A DNA stretch of 64,000 nucleotides. It comes from Rhynchopus sp. YZ270_cl-10. Lineage: Eukaryota > Euglenozoa > Diplonemea > Diplonemida > Diplonemidae. Below the pieces are notes generated by a model, which did not search any database, was not told the origin of the DNA, and saw only the letters and a program-made list of their open reading frames with translations. The position numbers and the translations under genes are program-made. The stretch spans positions 992,001-1,056,000 of the forward strand of contig OZ037910.1 of the NCBI GenBank assembly GCA_964035575.1, given 5' to 3'. Shown one piece after another: positions 9,995 to 19,800 of the stretch (position 1 is its first letter; every line of letters begins with the position of its first letter).

Positions 9995-11398
9995 AACCCT
10001 TTACGGACCACGACCGATTTTTTCGATTTGCTAGGATCTTCTCTCCCGTAGGTAAAATGTGATCTGATGCATATTTTTGATCGTACCTGGCCGCAATTGA
10101 AAGATTTTGAGCAGATCTTTCAAATGGAGCAGAAATCGAAATAAAATGAGAAAAATGGAAAATGGAAAATTGAGGAGAGCTGATATTTTTTTCTGAAAAT
10201 TTTGAAGAAAAAAATTATTCCGGCTGCGCACCTGTTTTTTCGGTTTTCGAAAATGGCTTTATTTGAAAGATCGGTTCAAAATCTTTCAAAAGAAAAAAAA
10301 ATCGATCAAAAAGTCCTAGTAGATAATGTCTCACTGCATGGAGAGAAGGTACCAACCAACTACATATACCGTAATTGTACAGAGGTTGGACAGTACAAAA
10401 GTTGGGGCTTTTGGGACTTTTGGCCAACTTGGCATGGTGCTGAACAAAGGTGAACGCCGCATCCCACGCACATGTAATCTGTTTTCAGACGCCTGTTTCC
10501 CAAGCAAGAAGAAGTTGTCGACCAACACCCTCCTGCCAGTGTCTCTGTACCTTGACCGTGTTGATATAGATTTTGTACCCCTCCCTGTGGCTTTCCGTAC
10601 CCTCCCGCCGAAATTTCGAAGGGACCCTCCGAAAAAATTTTTTTTGGTCGGTCCAAAAACGGTCTAGATTGCCCCATGCGTGGCATTCCGGGCAATTTGA
10701 GGGCAATTTGGCGTGCAAGAGCCATGTGTGGGGCACCATGTGCCCCCATGCTGCACCCCTTATACAGGGTTTTTACAGGCAAAAAATGAAAAACGACAGT
10801 CGGGCACAAAAAGCCACGGATCGGGGCTCAAAGTTACATCCCACCCTCCCTTGGCCCTCGGGACTCCTTTCGGGAGGTCAGGGCTTCCCTCGGGCCTTCG
10901 GCCCTCGGGGAGCCCTGACCTCCCTCAAGGGTCCCTCGGGCTTTGGCGGGAGGGAGGGAAATAACCATTCTGTACAATGTTCCTCAAAAGACAAAATGCA
11001 ATAAATACACGGAGAAGAGGCACATCCAGTTCAGGGTCAGGAACTGCAACTACGCGTGTTACTTTGCCCAGTCGCGGGTATTTTCCATTATTTTAGTTTC
11101 GTTCTGAAGACCGTACAAAATGGTTCCCTGCACACCAAAGTTTGAATCCTCTGATGACTCAAGCGCGTCAGAATGGTACATATTCCCCAAAAAATGACCC
11201 AAAATACCCTATTATGTGATAATGCCGGGTGTGGATGAGAGGGGATGAGAGCGTCAAAAAAAATCGAATCTTGCGTCTTTTGAAAGATTTCGCACAAAAT
11301 CTTCTCATTAAAAAAAAAAATCTTCAAAAAGTCCTAGTGGAAGCCAATTTAGGTGGTTGCGTGGACATATATGTCCCCTCTGGTCCTTAAAGGGTTAA
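9995..11398. mobile_element. piggyBac-like non-autonomous element in TTAA
   Basis: The ends read TTAA-CCCTTTACGGACC on the left and GGTCCTTAAAGGG-TTAA on the right. TTAA target duplication and CCC-starting TIRs are hallmarks of the piggyBac superfamily. The uninterrupted site with a single TTAA is preserved in the tandem copy at 9541-9818, confirming a precise insertion. Subterminal repeats (AAAAGTCCTAGT near 10309 and 11329) and a long internal GC-rich hairpin (about 10869-10926) are visible. I see no piggyBac transposase, so it is classed as non-autonomous. Confidence 0.8.
10869..10926. repeat. Long GC-rich hairpin inside the piggyBac-like element
   Basis: GGGAGGTCAGGGCT pairs with AGCCCTGACCTCCC, followed inward by CCCTCGGGCC / GGCCCTCGGG around a short TTC loop. 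This gives a stem of about 25 bp. Confidence 0.7.
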
Positions 11399-11588
11399 GT
11401 GGTCAAAAAATTGTCCAATTTTCGAGATTGACCCCACCACTGCACGGGCGGAGCCCAAAAATGCAAATAAGGACCCTTTTTAATTTGTTCTCTTGAAATG
11501 TGTAATTTCATGTTTTCGCGAAGAAAAATAACAACTGATCCTACAAGGGTTGAAGGAAGGTGGTTGAAAACAACAATAGCAACAAGGA

Positions 11589-12027
11589 CAAGTAATTGCT
11601 AAGAAAAAAGCGGGGTGTGCTGTGGAAAACTCCGCGCGATTTTCGAAACCACCGTAGCATCCTGGCGATTTGCTGGAGGTGCTGATGCGCCTGGTGTGAT
11701 CGATGTGTTGTAGTCTGTGCATTCTGTGTTCCTTCCGCACTGCTCCAACGACGACGACAATGTGGGGAGCCTGTGGACAAAAACGAGCTGGACCACGCCG
11801 AGCCTGCCGAGCCGACGTCCAACAACGCTCTCGATCGGATGGTGCTGGACGAAGAGGACAGCCCCCCTTCTTGAACGTTTCAGATGCTGGCGTCCCAGTG
11901 GGTCTGGCAGCGTACGAAGAGCGTTAGCATACCTACAGAAGAGCAGAATGGTGGGCGTGTTGTAGATTATTTCTACAGGATGGAGTTCCACATCACACCC
12001 CGTTTTTTTTCCGATAGCAATTACTTG
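11589..12027. mobile_element. 439-bp inverted-repeat element
   Basis: The ends are imperfect inverted repeats of about 45 bp: CAAGTAATTGCTA...CGGGGTGTG...GGAAAACTCC on the left, with the complementary order (GGAGTTCC, CACACCCCG, TAGCAATTACTTG) on the right. The interior has no recognisable protein. It is likely a MITE of an unassigned family. Confidence 0.65.
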
Positions 12028-12059
12028 TTTTTTTTTCTAACTTTTTTTTTCCAGTGTCT

Positions 12060-12101
12060 GCGTCCCAGAAGCGTTTGCACTATCAACTTCACTTTTTTTT
12101 T
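12060..12101 (+). other. Short dispersed element, family 4, copy 1
   Basis: GCGTCCCAGAAGCGTTTGC followed by ACTATCAACTTCAC and a T-run. The same block recurs at 12480, 16620, 36324 and in every spacer of the cysteine-rich array. Flanking GAAG/CTTC could form a weak stem. Function is unknown; a 3'-end or Pol III-type signal is conceivable because of the T-run. Confidence 0.5.
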
Positions 12102-12479
12102 GTAGGACTGCATGCATGGTTGGGGGGGGGTCCACCCCCCGGTACACCGGTCATATACCAAAGGTACACTGTTCACGAGAGGGCTTTGTGTTTCAAGTCA
12201 ATTTTTTTTTTTGTCAATTTTTTATCTTTCAGAGTGCCGTAGAGACATGTTTTGTTTTTTTTTTCTTGTGTTTTTTGTTTTTTTTTTTTTTTTTTGTTTA
12301 CTTTGCAACTGACGGAACATTCAATTTGCACGATTTTTCTTTTGGAAAAAAAGTCGTCTTTTTTTTTTTCGTTAGGTTTCCGTTCCTCTCTCAAACATTT
12401 TCTTCAGTTTATTATTCATTAGCTTTGTGATAGGGCGTGGGAAAGGCTATGCATGGGGTGCCTTCTCTCTATTTTTTTT

Positions 12480-12532
12480 GTGTCCCAGTGCCCGTCCACA
12501 GAGGTATTTGCACTTTCAACTTCCAGTTTTAT
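12480..12532 (+). other. Short dispersed element, family 4, copy 2
   Basis: GTGTCCCAGTGCCC, a short insertion, then GAGGTATTTGCAC and TTTCAACTTCCAG. It is a diverged member of the family described at 12060. Confidence 0.45.
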
Positions 12533-13452
12533 TGAAAAAAATGTTGGAATAGTTGTCACATGCGCAATCCTCCACTGTCCCTCATGTAATAGCCTCAGAT
12601 CGCGGGCAAGCAAAATTTCTCAGTCGTGCTAAGCGCGTTGCTTCGTGGGCGTTGTTTTGTATTAGTGTGCACCGCTTTCGAGAACGTTTCAAAACAAGTC
12701 TTCCCTTTGTCGTACGGAGAGGGCATTAGTGTAGTTAGTTGACAACGCAACGTTGTCCATATTCGTTATTGTTTTTTTTTGGGGGTTTTCATCTTATGCA
12801 TATCACACCCCTGTGCTATGTGTCTCAAGATGGGTTAAAGTGATGTGTTTCTGTGGGGCTCTGTGTCTTGGGTGTCTTCTTTTCCTTTTTCAAAAAAACT
12901 CGATTATATTTTCTGTAAAGATTTGAACCCACACCACAAAAAAAGCAGTATACCCGCGAACTTAACGATAGCGAGGTCCTGCCTGTAGTTCACTTCCCCC
13001 TCCCTTCCACACACACACCCGTCTGCCCGAAACACTCTTTCATTATACTGCCACAGTTTCAGATTTTCAGATTTTGACGTGTTTTACACTTCACTTAACT
13101 TACTCGAGTAACGTCTTAAATGCGTAGTATGTCCCGGAAACCCAAAACACAACGGAACGAAATACTTTTTTACTAAACTGGTGTTCCTGAAACCCCTGTC
13201 AAGGCCATGTCAATATAGGCCCCCCTTCGGAACACCATAAACTAAGGCTACGTTCCTCTGAAGGGTTGTAGTTTAAAATGTTGGTGTGCCTTTTGTGTTT
13301 TTTGATTTGCTAATAGGGGCGTAATTCTTGCGCAGAAATATGGCCCAAAATTCAAATGTGTGTCTGTGGTGTGCGGAGGAGAGGTGTATCTCTTTTTTCG
13401 CCCTTTTCTCTCTCTCTCTCTTTGGCTCCCCCGGTCACTGAAAAAAACAACT
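12533..13452. other. Gene-free intergenic stretch
   Basis: No convincing coding region on either strand and no clear repeat. It includes A/T tracts and a short CT-rich run near 13400-13420. Confidence 0.5.
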
Positions 13453-13520
13453 GACAGTGGAGATTGCACAACTGAGGCAACACAACCGAGGCAACTACAC
13501 TACCTCCAACAATTTATCAA
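13453..13520 (+). repeat. Dispersed short element, family 3, copy 3
   Basis: GACAGTGGAGATTGCACAAC, then two GAGGCAAC words, then CTACACTACCTCCAAC and AATTTATCAA. It is almost identical to the copy at 25722, and a family 2 element follows 18 nt downstream. Confidence 0.55.
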
Positions 13521-13538
13521 CAAACAACAAACAAAAAA

Positions 13539-13588
13539 GGCTTCGGCCGACAGTACAGATCTTTAAACCAGTATAAAGTGATTGTACA
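13539..13588 (+). other. Hairpin element, family 2, copy 3
   Basis: GGC-TTCG-GCC hairpin, GTACAGAT, a CTTTA...TAAAG hairpin, then GTGATTGTACA. GTACA and TGTAC can close the structure here, replacing the CGACA/TGTCG pairing of other copies. Confidence 0.5.
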
Positions 13589-13833
13589 ACTCACGCTCTC
13601 TTCTTCTTCTCTTTTTCTCTCTCTTTTATTTTGTTAAGCCATCGCCTAGCTTCCGCTGCACAGCCCCCCTCCCCTCCCAGCTATCACCAGACATACCCCT
13701 CTCCCTCTCTCCCCCCCCCCCACATTTCCCATCACAATCACCACCCTCCAACCCTCCCAACCCTCTCTTCCCCCCTTTTTCCAGAAATTCTGTTCTTGAT
13801 TTGGTACATTACAAAAGACGCTTTCCTTTTCTT

Positions 13834-13872
13834 TAAGGTGATCTAAGCCACGAGAGGCTTAGGATCATCTTA
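13834..13872 (+). other. Hairpin element, family 1 (CTAAGC type), best-paired copy
   Basis: TAAGGTGATC (13834-13843) pairs with GATCATCTTA (13863-13872), and TAAGCC (13844-13849) with GGCTTA (13856-13861), around the loop ACGAGA with one bulged G. The stem has 16 bp with a single G-U pair. TATAAAC follows, as in the other copies. It lies about 95 bp before the LRR gene's ATG. Confidence 0.6.
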
Positions 13873-13964
13873 TAAACCTTTCTTCACAAAAGGGACGTTT
13901 CTTTAGAGACGCTGCATTTTTTTTTTAGTACATTTCAACTATTTTGGGTGATTCTTTATATAAT

Positions 13965-14900
13965 ATGACAGAACAACTGAGCCGAGCACGGCTGTGCAGA
14001 GCTTTAGGAATGTTTGGTGAGGAGTACGAACAGTTGGACCCTAAGATCCTTCTTGGCAAGGAGGAGGCGTTACTGTTGATATCGGACGCGCTACGATGTT
14101 TGCAGACCCGCGAGCGTGCGAAATTGGTTCTCGACCAGCTGACGTTCAACCTAGACCTGACTGACGCGCTCTGCGACTATCAACGAAAAGACCCTCTACG
14201 GCTATACCCTAATACCCGCACCGACCCATATCTAGCACGTCTCGTTCGTGCGAAGGAAGGGCAACTCAACAAACTCGCCAATCCTGTCAAACAAATCGAA
14301 CCAAATCTCTACCAAAGTCGCTACGTCCACCACTGTACCACCCTTGAAATCGAAAGCGAATCCGGGGAGATAACAAAACCTACCCTGAATCGAAGCGTTT
14401 TCTTTAAACTAGGTGAGGTAACAGAAGCGACCACAGCATTTGACTTTAGCGCGCATATGCTGGGTGAAGTGGGGACAATACCACTGTGCAAAGCTTTGGT
14501 CGGGCACGAAGCGATGCGAACCATCAACCTATCCTGGAACGACGTGAGGGAACGGTCCCTTGAGTTTATAGATGAGCTGTTGGAGGGGTGTCCTGCGTTG
14601 TCTTCTGTCGATTTGATGCATAATAAATTTCTGGCGGCAACGGCAGGCAGGGTCTTATTGAAAATGGTCAAGAAGCATTCAGCACAGCTACGGTACCTCA
14701 ACATAGAAAACTGCAACATCCCGGCATACTTCGCAAAAAGCATACACACCGCCCTAGGCATGGACGACGACGACGATGATCTTGGCGCGAATGAGGATAA
14801 TAATAACAACAATGGCAGCTCAGACGACGACTCCCGCCCGCGCAAACGCCACCCAGGACTCATCGCTGAAACACAGATAGCCAGCAACCCCACACCGTGA
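13965..14900 (+). CDS. Leucine-rich-repeat protein
   Basis: 311 residues in one exon. I chose the ATG at 13965; a TATA-rich stretch (TTTATATAAT) lies directly upstream and no earlier in-frame ATG exists. Residues ~1-130 are helical and unrecognised. Residues ~150-265 hold leucine-rich repeats of the ribonuclease-inhibitor style, e.g. AMRTINLSWNDVRERSLEF, LSSVDLMHNKFLAATAGRVL and LRYLNIENCNIPAYFA. The C-terminus is low-complexity: acidic D-runs, an N-run, then basic RPRKRH. There is no signal peptide or membrane segment, so it is probably cytosolic or nuclear and acts in protein binding. The partner is unknown. Confidence 0.75.
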   Translation: MTEQLSRARLCRALGMFGEEYEQLDPKILLGKEEALLLISDALRCLQTRERAKLVLDQLTFNLDLTDALCDYQRKDPLRLYPNTRTDPYLARLVRAKEGQLNKLANPVKQIEPNLYQSRYVHHCTTLEIESESGEITKPTLNRSVFFKLGEVTEATTAFDFSAHMLGEVGTIPLCKALVGHEAMRTINLSWNDVRERSLEFIDELLEGCPALSSVDLMHNKFLAATAGRVLLKMVKKHSAQLRYLNIENCNIPAYFAKSIHTALGMDDDDDDLGANEDNNNNNGSSDDDSRPRKRHPGLIAETQIASNPTP

Positions 14901-15187
14901 GACAAAGTGATCTCATGAGGGTGTATAACCATTTTCCAACTTTTCAAAAAAATGGTGCATTTATTGTTCCATCTAGCAACTCTTTATTTCTCTTGATGCC
15001 AGCGTTTTTTTTTTTTCCACTGAAAAAGGTGGCCTTTTTTTGCACTTCAAAAAATTCACTTACACGGGGTTGTTACTTCACCCCCAGTCACGATCGGACC
15101 CTCCGTTTTTTTAGACATAAAATTTAACCAAAAATTCTCACTCTATGGAAAACCAACGATTCCCCTTTTCAATTTTATCCCCCTCCT
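14901..15187. other. Short A/T-rich intergenic region
   Basis: Poly(T) and poly(A) tracts separate the LRR gene from a MITE. No gene is seen. Confidence 0.5.
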
Positions 15188-15310
15188 TAATGGTGGCAGT
15201 ATTGTGATGGGAGCCCATTGGAATACGCAAAATACATCACAATCCACAATGTATTTTGTATGTATTTTTGCGTATTCCAACGGGCTCCCATCACAATACT
15301 GCCATTATTA
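15188..15310. mobile_element. Palindromic MITE, copy 2
   Basis: TAATGGTGGCAGTATTGTG on the left mirrors CACAATACTGCCATTATTA on the right. The arms of about 55 bp match the inner arms of 7972-8150 almost base for base. It ends 132 bp before the ATG of the C2H2 gene. Confidence 0.8.
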
Positions 15311-15442
15311 CCCCTCCCTCCTTCCTCCCCTTCTCCCTCCCCTCCCTCCCTCCAAATCCAATCTCAGAGAGACATTACACATCGATTTTGTTTTTTGACA
15401 TCTCTCTTTTACCTCTGCTCCCACACACAACCCCCCCTGGAA

Positions 15443-16522
15443 ATGCCACAGTGTCCACACTGTGAGTTTTTCTTTACAAATGAAGCGGATTTTGACGGGC
15501 ATTTGACGGTGTTTCATCCGCATACGATAGAGGCCGCTGAGGCTTCGAAAAGGTTGATACAACGGGCAAAGGAGAGGAAAAAGACGCGTCGGGTGGACCA
15601 CTCGATGAAGCAGCCACCTACCTCCCCGACACGCAATATGCAGGCAACGATTCATGCAGAGAGATTCGATCCAATACCACCAAAACGCTTGGAAATGGGT
15701 TATCATGCATCCCGCTCACCGACTCATGTCATGGAGAACAGACGAGATGCGATCGTTAACCGCGATCTTACGCAAAGAGACGACCAAATCCGTCTCCAAC
15801 AACTTCAATTCGAAGCAGAAACCCGGGCCCGACTTGAACGTGAATATCATCTTAAGCGACGGGACGATTTGCATCGGCATGCCTTAGATGTAAATGAGGC
15901 GATGATGAAGAAACGGGCTGATTTGATGGAGGTTCAATTAACAAAAAACCGGGAACGTCGGAAAGAAGACGAAGCGCGCATCACACACAAAATCCAGGAG
16001 GAGCTCGAACCCACCATTCGCGGCCTTTTCAACAAAGGCATGCAAGGTCAAAGGGCAACGTCGCCACATCGTGAGAGACTCCCTGCGAAGCAGCACGGCG
16101 ACCGGATGGACCATCTTGCCCCTAAAAGGGCGACCGAAGCACCACTACGACATCCCCCCTCCCTTCCAATGACCCCAGAGAAGTATTCACCAGGCTCGCC
16201 GCAGTCGACGCTGGCCACTCCAGAGAAGGGTGGTGGCAGTGTGATCTTCTCAGACTACACAGGGCCTCCACCTCCAAGCTTGGAACACAGGATGCCGCAA
16301 ACCCCACCCCACGCAAGACCGGTTCATCCGTCGCATCCAGCCCATCCGGGGTACGCTGGGGAGATGGGGGGTGGTGGTGGTGGTGGTGGGATGCAAATGG
16401 CCTCGTCCATCCACGAACTCCGCAACCTGCATCCAATAGCAGGGATCACTCCGATGGCGCCAGACCCATCAACGATAACACCCATGACAAATTTGGGGGA
16501 GCGTAGACTAGCCGTGATTTAG
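15443..16522 (+). CDS. C2H2 zinc finger and coiled-coil protein
   Basis: 359 residues, one exon. The ATG at 15443 puts the zinc finger at the extreme N-terminus: C4, C7, H20 and H25 (C-x2-C-x12-H-x4-H). Residues ~28-50 are basic (RAKERKKTRR). Residues ~108-200 are a charged, heptad-like segment (LEREYHLKRRDDLHRHAL, KKRADLMEVQLTKNRERRKE) likely to form a coiled coil. The C-terminal third is Pro/His/Gly-rich with SP/TP sites and a run of eight glycines. A single finger plus coiled coil suggests a structural or trafficking protein rather than a DNA-binding factor, but that is inference. Confidence 0.75.
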   Translation: MPQCPHCEFFFTNEADFDGHLTVFHPHTIEAAEASKRLIQRAKERKKTRRVDHSMKQPPTSPTRNMQATIHAERFDPIPPKRLEMGYHASRSPTHVMENRRDAIVNRDLTQRDDQIRLQQLQFEAETRARLEREYHLKRRDDLHRHALDVNEAMMKKRADLMEVQLTKNRERRKEDEARITHKIQEELEPTIRGLFNKGMQGQRATSPHRERLPAKQHGDRMDHLAPKRATEAPLRHPPSLPMTPEKYSPGSPQSTLATPEKGGGSVIFSDYTGPPPPSLEHRMPQTPPHARPVHPSHPAHPGYAGEMGGGGGGGGMQMASSIHELRNLHPIAGITPMAPDPSTITPMTNLGERRLAVI

Positions 16523-16619
16523 CATTTTATTTTTAGTGTACAGTTTTCCCTGTACATATCTCCCCAAAAAAAAAAATGCAACAACTCCGGGGGGGTTTCG
16601 ATAACCTGGAGTATCAATG

Positions 16620-16656
16620 CACATCCCAGAGAGCCGTTTTGCCACTATCAACTTCA
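16620..16656 (+). other. Short dispersed element, family 4, copy 3
   Basis: CATCCCAGAGAGCCGTTTTG followed by CCACTATCAACTTCA. It lies about 100 bp after the stop of the C2H2 gene and differs from other copies by having no T-run directly behind it. Confidence 0.45.
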
Positions 16657-16881
16657 TGAGGGGTGACGTAGGGTTGAGAAGGGGTTTTGTGCAAAACGCC
16701 TTACGGTTCTTACAAAAAATTTGTACCTAGACCATGTTTATTATTGTAGAAAAAAAAAAAGCAAAGTTTGAAAAGCTCTTTTTTCTCTACCTCATTGCAC
16801 AAAAAATATCCTCCCTCTCCTCCAGGCGCTTACACCATACACAGCGCCGAGCAAAAAAACAGTAACCAACTATAAAAAAAA

Positions 16882-19800
16882 ATGTCGAAACGATGGGATT
16901 TCTCGCTTTTCAAAGAGGATATGAAGGACCCTGACCCGGATAAGCCTCACCAGGCAATGTTCGATCTAAACCAGGAGATGGAGAAGCCGGGTTTTGTCTT
17001 GGATGAGGAAATCCAGAGGACCGTTGTACAGAGTATTATTGGACAGGCCCTGGAGAATTCGCACAGTGACGTGCAGGATGCAGCGATGAAGTGTATACCT
17101 GCCTTGGTAAAGAAGGTGAAGGAGAAGCACATTGCGGAGAGTGTTAAGGTTCTCTGCGAAAAGCTCACCGCAACCCGCAAAGAACATCGTGACATTGCCA
17201 CCATCTCCCTCAAATACATTGTGGACAACATCCCTGCTACTCACAAGGAATGTCTTGTTAGCCTTGCCGCCTCTTTGGTAGGCCTTCTTCGCACTGCACA
17301 GGATGACATCAAATTGGACATCATGGATGTTGTGACAGACCTACTCCGCCACTTCGGGGTTGCCCTGCCCAATCAACATGAAAGTTTGCAGGCTGAGTTG
17401 ATTCAGGCATTTGCTTCCACCTCTGCCTCTGTGAGGAAGCGGGCGATTACCTGTCTTGGAGCGTTGAGTGCACATACCTCTGAAACTCTGTTTACAGGGA
17501 TTATCCGGCATGTGGTGGATGGGATTGAACGTGAACATGGTGAGGTGCTGCGGAAACATATTCAATTGTGTAGTACCATTTCGCGTGCTGCGGGGCACCG
17601 TTTGGGTGCGTCGTTGGAGCGGATTGTACCGTTGTTGTTGCAGAACCTAGCGGAGGAGACGCTCGACCGCATCGAAGACGACGGTGAACGCAACGAAGTA
17701 CGCGAAAACATCCTGCAAGCCTTCGAAAGCTTTGTGCAACGCTGTCCTCAGCAGGTCTCCCCTTTCCTTCCACAAATGATTGTTGCGTGCAAAGACGGTA
17801 TGTCATACGACCCTTACTATGACTATGACGATGAGGAGGAGGAGGACACACCCATGCAAGACGACGATGAGGACGATGAGTACGCAGACATGCTTGAGGC
17901 GGAGGTCGACGACGACGACGACGTTTCGTGGAAGGTGCGGAAGGCGTCTGCAAAATGCCTTTCTGCCATCATCCAATCCCGCGCAGACTCACTACACCTT
18001 GTCTACGAAGCTGTGTGCAGCAAAGAAGCGCGCGCAGTGGACCTGGCGCAAGACTCCCCCTCAGCCAGGAAGTGCCTTCTCGAGCGATTCAAGGAGCGTG
18101 AAGAGTCCGTTCGTCTCGACATCCTCAAAGCCTTCAGCGACCTCCTCACCGCCACGCAGGTCCCCGTCAGCGAGGACTCTCTCGTACGTGTAGGAGTCTC
18201 AGGGTCCTTCTCCGCCTCCTTCCGCATGAAGGTGGAGTGCCGCCCCGAGGTGCGATACCTCTGTGAAGTGCAGGACTTCGCAGTCGACTCCATCATCAAA
18301 GCCACGAAGGATAAGAGCATGAAGGTCAAGACCACGTGCTTCCAGCTCCTGAAGCTGCTCATCTCGGTGCTGCGCAACGAGCTGGGCGGGGCCATCCCAA
18401 AGTTCCTTGCGCTCATCAAGGAGACCCTAGCGACGAAGGACGCAACCTCAGCACTGAAGACAGAGGTGCTGCAGCTGCTCATGATGATCATCTCCTCCTG
18501 CCCTGTCATGTCTGCTGACGCACAGCACATCGTCTCGGAACTTCTCGAGCCGGTCCTCGTCTGCGTCAACGACCGCTACTACAAGATCATGGCCGAATCG
18601 CTTCGTCTCTGTGGCGAGCTTGCCCCCGTTGTTGCCAAGTCGCCCGATGCACCAAAGCACGCAACCAAACTCTTCGAAACTGTCTTCGAAAAGCTCCGCA
18701 CCGCAGACATCGACCAAGAGGTGAAGGACTGCGCTATTGCAACGATGGCGTCTATCCTGCGGCACTGCGCTGCGAAGACACAGCCGCAGCAGTTTTTGAG
18801 CGAGGCGCAGGTCTCGAAGACGTTCAAGCAGCTTTTGGTGCTTCTTGGTGGCGACTACTCCCGCATTCCTGTCATTCGTGCTGTGACCGCAACGAAGGAT
18901 GTTGCGATAGAAAAGGAGCTTCTCAACCAGTATGTGCAGGATATTGCGAGCTTCCTGCGTAAGGCGTCGCGTCCCCTGCGGCAGGCCAGTCTGCAGTGCC
19001 TGCGTACCCTCACAGAGCGGAAGGCCTGCGACTTTGACCCAAAGCTCTTCGCGCAGATCCTGCAGGAGCTGCTCCCGCTCCTCAGCGACGCAGACCTGCA
19101 CCTCAGCCACCTCGCCATCGACCTTGCAGACAGCATCCTCCGCTGTGCGCCTGCCGTCCCGCATGAGTTTGAGGCTGAGGTGCTGCCCAGCTTTGTCAAG
19201 CTGCTGCGCTCCCCCCTCCTCCAGGGCAGCGCCCTCGAGTCGCTCGAGAACGCCTTCCAGAATCTCGGCCCCAAGAGCAAGATGGGGTTCCACCCACTCC
19301 TGCAGCAGGTCCTTGGGGCAGTGTCGGGGGCGAAGGAGAGTCGACAAGTCTTGCCCTCGGTTGCTGCTGTCGCCGCCCGCCTCACCTCCGGTGCAAGCGA
19401 AGACCAGCAGGCGAAGACTGTAGAGCAGTTCAGCGCGAACCTCAACTGCGAGGACGAATGCGCAGTGGGTCTTGCCTGCCTCGGAGAGCTCGGCCGCTTC
19501 ATCGACCTCTCGCAGAACCCCACCGTGCTGGCGGCAGTGATGAGCAAATTCAACCACCCACGGGAGGACATCAAGATGCTCACCGCAGTGGCCCTCGGGA
19601 AGATCACCAGCGGCAATGCAGAGAAGCTGCTGCCCGACCTGCTGTCCTTCATCGAGAAGGAGAGCGCCACGAGGTACCTTCTGTTCCGTGCGCTTAAGGA
19701 GACGCTGTCGCGGTCGGACGCGAACAACGAATTTGACCCGATGCAGCGGCAGTACCACAATGTGCTGGACATCTGCATGCGCCACGCAGCAAGCAAAGAC

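Larger units (their letters stand above)
9819..11485. repeat. 278-bp tandem repeat, copy 2, split by an insertion
   Basis: Nearly identical to 9541-9818 apart from a shorter G-run. The sequence is interrupted at its TTAA by a 1.4-kb element and resumes at AAGTGGTC near 11397. Confidence 0.8.

Noticed and set aside
13943-13967. GTG start at 13944 for the LRR protein
   Set aside because: An ATG lies seven codons downstream in frame, and eukaryotic GTG initiation is rare.
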